DNA from: Candidatus Omnitrophota bacterium
Lineage (GTDB): Bacteria; Omnitrophota; Gorgyraeia; 2-01-FULL-45-10
Direction of reading: 5' to 3'
Length of the DNA stretch: 9,119 bases
Assembly (NCBI GenBank): GCA_026387165.1
Contig: JAPLMG010000209.1
Coordinates: forward strand, 1-9,119
The position numbers and the translations under genes are program-made. Positions 1-5,535 of the stretch are shown here, one piece after another. The stretch's first letter is position 1. Each line of letters opens with the position of its first letter. The notes beneath the pieces were generated by a model. It had not been told where the DNA came from, made no database searches, and saw only the letters and a list, made by a program, of their open reading frames with translations.

Positions 1-98
1 CCTCTCCCCCTTCAGGATACAGGATTCTAGGCCCTGTATTTCCTCTCCCCCTTCAGGATACAGGATTCTAGGCCCTGTATTTCCTCTCCCCCTTCAGG
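1..98. repeat. 41-bp tandem repeat, two full copies and a partial third
   Basis: Units at 1-41 and 42-82 are identical, and 83-98 repeats the first 16 bp before diverging. Each full unit starts CCTCTCCCCCTTCAGG and contains an inverted pair ATACAGG / CCTGTAT (17-23 with 33-39; 58-64 with 74-80). The array may extend beyond the left edge. The whole 1-162 stretch has no gene. It is the 3' flank of the gspF operon. Confidence 0.85.
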
Positions 99-106
99 GG
101 GAGAGG
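83..106. repeat. Strong hairpin downstream of the operon
   Basis: CCTCTCCCCC (83-92) and GGGGGAGAGG (97-106) are a perfect 10-bp inverted repeat with a four-base TTCA loop, followed by ATTAAGGTGAGGGGG. It lies about 57 bp past the gspF stop on the transcribed strand. GC-rich hairpins of this type are common dispersed repeats in bacterial intergenic DNA and may protect or end transcripts. No U-tract follows on the minus strand, so I do not call it an intrinsic terminator. Confidence 0.7.
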
Positions 107-162
107 ATTAAGGTGAGGGGGAAATTGTGCTAATTTGGACAGCGGTGCCTCCGTTCCAGAAT

Positions 163-1407
163 TTATACTTTCATCGCGCCGATATTGAATACGGGAAGCA
201 GCATGGCTAAGACAATAAATCCCACAATCGCTCCTATGATCAGGATGAGCAGGGGCTCCAGGATCGCGGCCATTATCTTTATCGACTGGTCAATCTCTCT
301 TTCATAAACATTGGCTACCCCACCCAACACTTCATCTATCCTGCCGCTCTCTTCCCCCACCGCTATCATGTTACGCGCGAAATTCGGAAAAATATTTATC
401 TTCTTCAGGCTCCCGGATAATGTGGTGCCATGATTGATGATCTCATCTTCTACGGATTTTAAGTCTTTGCGCAGGACTTCATTATCCAATGTATCGGCAG
501 CGAGAGAAAGGCTTTCATAAACAGGAAGCCCGCTCTTAAGCAACAACCCCAGTGTGCGCGTAAATTTGGCGATCTCCGAGTTGATGATAAAATTCTTTAT
601 AAAAGGTACCCGAAGCTTAACGAAGTCTAACAGGAATTTCTTTTTACTGCCCTGCCTTACTCTGCCGAATACCGCGCCCAGCAAAACCACGGCTATCAAA
701 ATCCAGCACCAGTTGAGAGACATAAAATTACTGATGCCGATCAGGATCTTTGTCGGCAGGGGAAGCTCTTGTCTCATGCTTTCAAACAGGCCGATCAACT
801 TCGGCAAGAAAAATGTAAGCATGACAAAGACGGTGGCCGAGCCGACCATGATCATAAGAAGGGGATAAGCCATTGCCGCCTGGATCTTTTGCCTTATCTC
901 CTGCTCCTTTTCCCGGTATTCCGCCAATTTACACAATACTTCTATCAAAGATCCGCTTTTTTCTCCTGATTTAATCATATTTACGTAAAGATTGTTGAAG
1001 ATGCCGGGGTATTCGCGCATCGCCTCTGAAAGCGTCTTTCCGTCTTTTATTTCTTTTTCAAGATCGCTGACCACCTTTTTCAAATTCCCGCTTTCTGTCT
1101 GCCGCGAAATCAACGCCAAAGAACGCAGCACCGGAACGCTCGTATTTGTAAGGCTGGCCAACTGCCGCGTAAACGTATCTATGTCGCGCGCCCTTACTCT
1201 CACACGCGCAATCGCCGGATTTGCCGGCTTAACCCGTTCACCCGCCAACCCGTTCACCCGCTCACCGGCTCCTTTTTCAACTACGCTGATCGGCGCGAGC
1301 CCCATCTCTTCTATTTTCTTGACCGCGTGGCCCTCGGAATCCGCCTCTATCTGCCCGCTCACTGCTTCCGCGGGGCCTTTTTTAGCTTTATAAATATACG
1401 TAGGCAT
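163..1407 (-). CDS. gspF: Type II secretion / type IV pilus inner-membrane platform protein (GspF/PilC family)
   Basis: This integral membrane protein forms the platform on which the GspE/PilB motor acts. The 414 residues (family usual about 400) contain an N-terminal region (MPTYIYKAKK), a linker, then two repeated T2SSF domains: first about 77-200 (FTRQLASLTNTSVPVLRSL), second about 280-405 (FTRTLGLLLKSGLPVYESL). Membrane segments appear near 181-201, 231-249 and 383-405. Start ATG 1407 directly follows the gspE TAG and has a strong Shine-Dalgarno, so the pair is co-translated. The linker at about 47-66 carries two GERV units from an out-of-frame 15-bp DNA repeat. This is the last gene of the cluster visible; its TAA stop is at 165-163. 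No pseudopilin or prepilin gene is in the window, so pathway assignment stays open. Confidence 0.93.
   Translation of the reverse strand: MPTYIYKAKKGPAEAVSGQIEADSEGHAVKKIEEMGLAPISVVEKGAGERVNGLAGERVKPANPAIARVRVRARDIDTFTRQLASLTNTSVPVLRSLALISRQTESGNLKKVVSDLEKEIKDGKTLSEAMREYPGIFNNLYVNMIKSGEKSGSLIEVLCKLAEYREKEQEIRQKIQAAMAYPLLMIMVGSATVFVMLTFFLPKLIGLFESMRQELPLPTKILIGISNFMSLNWCWILIAVVLLGAVFGRVRQGSKKKFLLDFVKLRVPFIKNFIINSEIAKFTRTLGLLLKSGLPVYESLSLAADTLDNEVLRKDLKSVEDEIINHGTTLSGSLKKINIFPNFARNMIAVGEESGRIDEVLGGVANVYEREIDQSIKIMAAILEPLLILIIGAIVGFIVLAMLLPVFNIGAMKV
1231..1261. repeat. 15-bp direct repeat in the GspF linker
   Basis: AACCCGTTCACCCGC occurs at 1231-1245 and again at 1247-1261, with 16 bp start to start. 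Since 16 is not a multiple of three, the copies are read in different frames (ERVNGL and AGERV). The match is therefore at DNA level, not selected as a protein repeat. It resembles the GTTAACCGG-type repeats near 8592-8618 and 4551-4562. Confidence 0.7.
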
Positions 1408-3126
1408 CTACTCCTCCGCTTGAGTAACCCTGACGACTTCCTCAAAAGTGGTCACGCCAGCCAGCACCTTTTCCCATCCATTCTGCCTCAGGGTCTTCAT
1501 TCCTAATTGGAGAGCTTTCTTTTTTATTACATCCGAGTACGCCTTCGTCAAGATCAACTTCTTTATCTCTTCGGTCACAAGCAGCGCCTCATATATACCG
1601 GTCCTGCCGACATACCCTGTATTGTTACAGGAGCGGCATCCTCTTCCTTTATATATCCTGAACTCTTTCGGATGATCCTTCCCCGAGAGATCCGCCATAT
1701 CGGCCTCCATCTGTCTTATGATCTCTTCTTTTTGGTCATTGGCCTCCTCCTTGCACTTCGGGCATATCAGCCTCACCAACCGCTGGGCGATGAATGCTTC
1801 AACCGAGGAGGAGATCAAAAACGGCTCTACGCCCATATCTATAAGTCTCGTTATTCCGCTGGCCGCGTCATTGGTATGAAGCGTAGAGAATACCAGGTGG
1901 CCGGTTAAGGCGGTCTGAATAGTGATCTCGGCGGTTTCAAAATCCCGTACTTCGCCCACCATCATTATATCCGGGTCATGCCTCAACAGGCTCCTTAATA
2001 CCGCGGCAAAAGTCAGTCCGATCCTAGGATTCACCTGAACCTGAGAGATCCCCCGCAGCTCATACTCAATAGGGTCTTCAATAGTAACGATCTTGCGCTC
2101 CCGGGTATTGAGCCGGCTCAAAGAGGCATACAAAGTAGTGGTCTTCCCGCTTCCGGTCGGGCCGGTAACAAAAATAATTCCGTTTGGTCTTTTAAGCAGA
2201 TCCTCCAGGGTCTCGAGTTCTTTTTTAGACATGCCCAGGTCCGCGACGCTAAAGAGCATCGTTGTGGGCAGGATCCTTATAACAATATTCTCGCCGTAAA
2301 GCGTGGGCATAATGGAGATTCGTAAATCATAATCTAAATTGCCTATCTTTACTTTTGCCCTGCCGTCCTGGGGAAGCCGGCGCTCTATTATATCCAACGA
2401 CGCCATCACCTTTACCCTTGAAATGATGGCTGAGTACAGGTGCTTGACATTCTGCGAAACCGGCGTATCGTAGAGGATACCGTCTATCCTGGAGCGTAAA
2501 AGCAATTCGTCGCTGAAGCGCTCGATATGTATATCGGTCGCCCTGTCATTGATGGCCCGCTGAACAATTTGGTTGACTAATCTTACCACCGAGGCGTCTT
2601 CGGCCATCCTCTCCAGGTCCTCGACCTTATCTCCGGAAGCCTTCTCTTCGGGCCTTCCTCCAGACGGACTCTGTGTCAATATGCGCTCTATGGTATCGGC
2701 GCCCACTCCGTAATATTTTTTTATAGCCTCCGCGATATCCGAGGATGTCGCCAGCGCTTTTTCTACGTGAAATCCCAAATTCGTCTCCAGGTCATCGATC
2801 GGCCAGACATCAAAAGGATTGGAAACGGCGATGGTCAATATGTTTCCCGCTATGCTTAGCGGTAAAATATTATAATGCCATATAAATTTTACCGGAACGC
2901 TCCGGATAGCCTTATCATGGATCTCCAGATCCCTTAACTCCAGAAAGGCTATCCCCTGCTGCTCGGCGATAGCCTGAAGAAGGGCGGCTTCCTTGATCAG
3001 GCCCATCTTAAGCAGGACCCTTCCCAATACTTCATTTGTCCTCTCCTGCTCTTTCAGCGCCAGCTCCAATTCCTGCGCGGTGATGAGCCTCTTCTCAATC
3101 AATATATCTCCAAGCCGTAATGCCAT
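1408..3126 (-). CDS. gspE: Type II secretion / type IV pilus assembly ATPase (GspE/PilB family)
   Basis: This cytoplasmic hexameric ATPase drives pseudopilus or pilus subunit assembly by acting on the inner-membrane platform. The 572 residues show the N-terminal GspE/PilB domain (about 4-140, LRLGDILIEKRLI at start), a linker, then the motor: N2 region DIHIERF near 198-204, Walker A GPTGSGKT (322-329), Asp box TIEDPIEYE (348-356), Walker B DIMMVGEVRD (386-395), His box TGHLVFSTLHTN (408-419), and four zinc-binding cysteines as CPKC (455-458) and CRSC (497-500). All key residues are present, so an active enzyme is expected. ATG 3126 starts 2 bp after the beta stop with no good Shine-Dalgarno, suggesting translational coupling; its own stop abuts gspF. 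GspE and PilB cannot be separated from this sequence alone. The tetracysteine and E-F pairing fit either pathway; a PilT retraction motor is excluded by the N-domain and the cysteines. Confidence 0.95.
   Translation of the reverse strand: MALRLGDILIEKRLITAQELELALKEQERTNEVLGRVLLKMGLIKEAALLQAIAEQQGIAFLELRDLEIHDKAIRSVPVKFIWHYNILPLSIAGNILTIAVSNPFDVWPIDDLETNLGFHVEKALATSSDIAEAIKKYYGVGADTIERILTQSPSGGRPEEKASGDKVEDLERMAEDASVVRLVNQIVQRAINDRATDIHIERFSDELLLRSRIDGILYDTPVSQNVKHLYSAIISRVKVMASLDIIERRLPQDGRAKVKIGNLDYDLRISIMPTLYGENIVIRILPTTMLFSVADLGMSKKELETLEDLLKRPNGIIFVTGPTGSGKTTTLYASLSRLNTRERKIVTIEDPIEYELRGISQVQVNPRIGLTFAAVLRSLLRHDPDIMMVGEVRDFETAEITIQTALTGHLVFSTLHTNDAASGITRLIDMGVEPFLISSSVEAFIAQRLVRLICPKCKEEANDQKEEIIRQMEADMADLSGKDHPKEFRIYKGRGCRSCNNTGYVGRTGIYEALLVTEEIKKLILTKAYSDVIKKKALQLGMKTLRQNGWEKVLAGVTTFEEVVRVTQAEE
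1411..1417 (-). promoter_or_regulatory. Ribosome binding site for gspF
   Basis: A strong GGAGGAG lies within the last codons of gspE (Glu-Glu), separated from the gspF ATG at 1407 only by the gspE TAG stop. It confirms the gspF start and is by far the best Shine-Dalgarno in the window. The upstream genes mostly lack one. Confidence 0.8.
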
Positions 3127-3128
3127 AT

Positions 3129-3884
3129 TCAGTTCCCCGGTTCTGCTCCCTCTATTTTACCTATCAGGTAAAATTTGTCTTCCGTTACATTATCAAGCCT
3201 GCCGCTGATTATTTTGTCGCAGCCTTCCAGAGTCTCCGCTATCGGCACATACTCCCCCTTCTTCCCGGTATAAATTTCAGCGACGAAAAAAGGCTGTGTT
3301 AAAAAATTCTGCAGCTTTCTCGCCCGGTCATACAGGGTCCTGTCGGCCTTGGAGAGCTCATCTATGCCTATGACCGTAACTATCTTTCTCAAACCTTCGT
3401 ATTTGGCGAAGATCTTGAGCGCCTCCTGAGCGATATTAAAGTGCTCTTTCCCCACTACCGCGGGATCCAGATTACCGCACGAGGAAGCCAGGGGGTCTAT
3501 GGCGGGATACAGGCCCAGCTGGATCCTTTCACGCGAAAGGACCAATATGGAATCTAAGTAGCTGAATATAGTGACTACGGCAGGATCGGTCATATCGTCC
3601 GCGGGCACATAAACCGCCTCGATCGCCGTTATCGAGCCGCCCCCTTTCGAGCAGATGCGCTCCTGAAAATCACTCACCTCGGAAGCAAGCGTCGGCTGGT
3701 ATCCGGTCTCGGAAGGTACCCTGCCAAGGAGAGTGGATATTTCCGCGCCGGCCTGAACAAACCTGTACACATTATCGATAAAGAAAAGGACGTCCTTATT
3801 CTGGGCCTGTAAATACTCCGCCAGCGTTATCCCAGTAAGAGCGATCTCAAATCTGGCTCCGGGCGGCTCATTCATTCTGCCCAA
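3129..3884 (-). CDS. atpD: ATP synthase F1 subunit beta, C-terminal part (frame-broken)
   Basis: This frame continues beta from the conserved MNEPPGAR motif. It has Walker B VLFFID (Asp37 in this frame), LLGRVPSETGYQPTL, the adenine-site Tyr126 (LYPAID), the lever DELSKAD at 175-181 (usual DELSEED), and FLTQPFFVAEIYTG. The conserved DPLDSTSR is DPLASSCG here, which breaks the usual alpha/beta family signature. The frame can be entered at TTG 3884 but the first ATG is 3875-3873, inside the overlap with the upstream stop, so re-initiation is conceivable. No strong Shine-Dalgarno is seen. The stop TGA is at 3131-3129 and gspE begins 2 bp later. Sequence conservation right up to the break argues for a recent mutation, a sequencing error, or a tolerated split rather than long decay. 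Confidence 0.9.
   Translation of the reverse strand: MGRMNEPPGARFEIALTGITLAEYLQAQNKDVLFFIDNVYRFVQAGAEISTLLGRVPSETGYQPTLASEVSDFQERICSKGGGSITAIEAVYVPADDMTDPAVVTIFSYLDSILVLSRERIQLGLYPAIDPLASSCGNLDPAVVGKEHFNIAQEALKIFAKYEGLRKIVTVIGIDELSKADRTLYDRARKLQNFLTQPFFVAEIYTGKKGEYVPIAETLEGCDKIISGRLDNVTEDKFYLIGKIEGAEPGN
3868..3884 (-). other. Frame break or overlap junction in beta
   Basis: On the coding strand the junction reads GGGCAGAATGAATGAG. Removing one A after CAG gives GGG CAG ATG AAT GAG, exactly the conserved GQMNE of beta. The extra base creates an AATGAATGA tandem and a start codon (3875-3873) just ahead of the TGA stop (3870-3868). A single-base insertion, an assembly error, a recoding site, or termination-reinitiation would each explain this. 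There is no classic slippery heptamer beyond the TTTTGGG at 3886-3880. Confidence 0.85.
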
Positions 3885-4539
3885 AAGCCATCATAACCTT
3901 ATCCACGATCTTCTGTTTCACAAACTCAAAATATAATTCATTCCCCTCACGGATACGCTCGCCTGCTCCGGTAAAAACGCATACCCCTTTGTGCCTTTCC
4001 ACGACATTATGGATCAATTCTAAAATCAAAATGCTTTTACCTAAAGCCGCGCCGCCCAATATTCCCGCTTTGCTTCCTTTTACAAGCGGGAAAAAGAGGT
4101 CTATTATTTTTATTCCGGTCTCAAGCAGCTTGAACTCTTCCCTTGCCAGCCTGTCCGGGTTAAGCCTTATATTCGATATGTTCTTTCTGACGGGAGAGCT
4201 TTCTTTAGCCTCGATCCTGCCCTTTCTGTCGATAGGCTCGCCCATGACGTTAATGATCCTGCCGAACATCTCATTGCCCACCGGCACCCTTATAGGAGCC
4301 CCCATCGGTAAGGCGGGGGCATTGGCCTGTAAATTCAAAGTTGACCCAAGCGCTATGCAGCGGGCCACATTATTCTCCAGATGCTCGGCGACCTCTAAGG
4401 CGATCTTTTTATTACTGAAGCTTTTTACTATGATGACCTCGTAAAGATTGGGAAGATCGAGCTCAGCTTCAAACTTCACATCCACAACCGGCCCCTGCAC
4501 GGCTATGACTTTCCCGGAATTCAAATTATTGTCTGCCAT
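3868..4539 (-). CDS. atpD: ATP synthase F1 subunit beta, N-terminal part (frame-broken)
   Basis: Beta carries the catalytic sites. This 223-residue piece holds the beta-barrel domain (GKVIAVQGPVVDVKF at 9-23), LLETGIKIIDLFFPLVKG (138-155), a Walker A of GGAALGKS (162-169) in place of the usual GGAGVGKT, and the GER catalytic loop with Glu194 and Arg195. It ends at a TGA (3870-3868) just after FGQ, in the middle of the nucleotide-binding domain, and the remainder follows in another frame. The Walker A Lys168 is kept; Thr to Ser is conservative. Start ATG 4539 lies 16 bp after the gamma stop, with no clear Shine-Dalgarno. As a stand-alone product it would have half a nucleotide-binding domain. 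It is best read together with 3129-3884 as one beta of about 469 residues, a normal length. Confidence 0.9.
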   Translation of the reverse strand: MADNNLNSGKVIAVQGPVVDVKFEAELDLPNLYEVIIVKSFSNKKIALEVAEHLENNVARCIALGSTLNLQANAPALPMGAPIRVPVGNEMFGRIINVMGEPIDRKGRIEAKESSPVRKNISNIRLNPDRLAREEFKLLETGIKIIDLFFPLVKGSKAGILGGAALGKSILILELIHNVVERHKGVCVFTGAGERIREGNELYFEFVKQKIVDKVMMAFGQNE

Positions 4540-4555
4540 AATATTTGTTGACCGG

Positions 4556-5431
4556 CTAACCCTTCTTGCTTATCATCCTCGCCGAAAATGTCTCGCGCAT
4601 GCCCTTATCAACAAGATCATGGTGGCTGCGAAAGTACTGGAACCCTATGGACTTGCCCCTTTCCAGCAGGAGCTGATAGCTCTCCTCCAGATGGACGGTC
4701 CTGGCTGAAAATTCGGATAATTTACTGTCTTCAAAGACCTCGTATAATTTCTCGGCGATCCACGCGCTGACAAGATACTCTATAATACCGCTCAAAGATG
4801 ATTCGATAATAACTTTCTCGGTGAAGAGATCCTGTTTTCCGTCCACCGCCCCATGGATCGCCCCCTGCTTCTCGAATAATTCGCCGCAGGGCAGCAGCTT
4901 CAGGATCTCGATTTTCTGCATGGTAAAACTCACGGGCCTGGGATAGATCAGCATGAGCTTGCTGAAAGTTCCGGCCAGGCCTTCCTTCATAATAAAATCT
5001 TTCAGCCCAAGCGCCGATTCGTAGCAACTATCGGCCTTTACGCCCGGAAACGGCGTGAACGCGCGTCCCAACCCCTTCAGATAGCCAGCCCCGCGCTCTC
5101 CTATTATGATGAGCGCCGCCTTGTCGGCGCCGTCATAATTTAAAGCGGCATTGATCACTTTGGTATTCAGCCCTCCCATAAACCCCTCGTCAGAGGTGAC
5201 CATGATGATCCCCAGCTTGCCGGAGCGGTCCCGCGCGAAAGGATGCTCGGCTAAGCTAAAATCTATCATTTGAAAAAAACCTTCAAAGGCATTCAAAAAT
5301 TTGGCAAAACGCTCCTTATTTCTCTCCAGCGCGCGGAATTCCGACGACGCTATACCCTTAAGCACATCCAGAAGGTCCGTAAGCTCCGTATTCAGCTGTA
5401 ATTCTTTTTTTAATTTCTGTACCGATTGCAT
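4556..5431 (-). CDS. atpG: ATP synthase F1 subunit gamma, divergent
   Basis: Gamma is the central shaft that turns inside the alpha/beta ring. The 291-residue length is normal. The N-terminal helix (about 1-55) and C-terminal helix (about 225-288) would form the coiled coil, with a Rossmann-like domain between. The best family mark is VTSDEGFMGGLNTKVINAAL around residue 78, matching the conserved S/T-D-x-G-L-C-G-G-L-N segment. The C-terminal end (RSHHDLVDKGMRETFSARM) occupies the place of the usual ARQASITQE signature but matches it poorly, so the part that contacts the beta catch loops is unusual. Position between alpha and beta supports the call. It has a 104-bp spacer upstream and lies 16 bp upstream of beta. 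A short internal minus-strand frame at 4731-5027 is a shadow and not a gene. Confidence 0.88.
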   Translation of the reverse strand: MQSVQKLKKELQLNTELTDLLDVLKGIASSEFRALERNKERFAKFLNAFEGFFQMIDFSLAEHPFARDRSGKLGIIMVTSDEGFMGGLNTKVINAALNYDGADKAALIIIGERGAGYLKGLGRAFTPFPGVKADSCYESALGLKDFIMKEGLAGTFSKLMLIYPRPVSFTMQKIEILKLLPCGELFEKQGAIHGAVDGKQDLFTEKVIIESSLSGIIEYLVSAWIAEKLYEVFEDSKLSEFSARTVHLEESYQLLLERGKSIGFQYFRSHHDLVDKGMRETFSARMISKKG

Positions 5432-5535
5432 TTGCGCTCGCTGTGTTAGAAAGAAACCAGAAACCAGTTACCAGAAACCAGTTGCCAGATTTTTTATTTA
5501 CTTCGCTTGCCTCTTCAGCCCATGAATCATGCTAG
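5432..5535. repeat. alpha-2/gamma spacer with CCAGAAACCAG repeats and inverted repeat
   Basis: This 104-bp spacer carries CCAGAAACCAG-type units in direct orientation at 5457-5489. The 17-bp unit at 5473-5489 is an inverted match, with one mismatch, to 5543-5559, which lies inside the last codons of alpha-2. The pair could fold with a loop of about 53 nt in the message. The spacer also holds a T-rich run. It is the largest gap between genes in the cluster and could attenuate transcription or stabilise mRNA ends, but no classic terminator is seen. No good Shine-Dalgarno precedes the gamma ATG at 5431. Confidence 0.6.

Noticed and set aside
1..98. CRISPR array
   Set aside because: The units are directly adjoining identical 41-mers with no variable spacers.
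83..106. Intrinsic terminator for the operon
   Set aside because: The stem is strong, but no U-run follows it on the transcribed strand, and the same sequence type is a common dispersed repeat.
992..1393. Plus-strand 133-residue open frame
   Set aside because: It is antisense to gspF, whose domains and ribosome site are clear.
3880..3886. Programmed frameshift slippery site TTTTGGG
   Set aside because: It is not a standard X-XXY-YYZ heptamer in the needed register and I see no clear downstream stimulatory structure. A one-base error explains the data more simply.
3989..4444. Plus-strand 151-residue open frame
   Set aside because: It is antisense to well-conserved beta and has no recognisable domain or ribosome site.
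4731..5027. Minus-strand 98-residue frame inside gamma
   Set aside because: It is an out-of-frame shadow of gamma with no family match.
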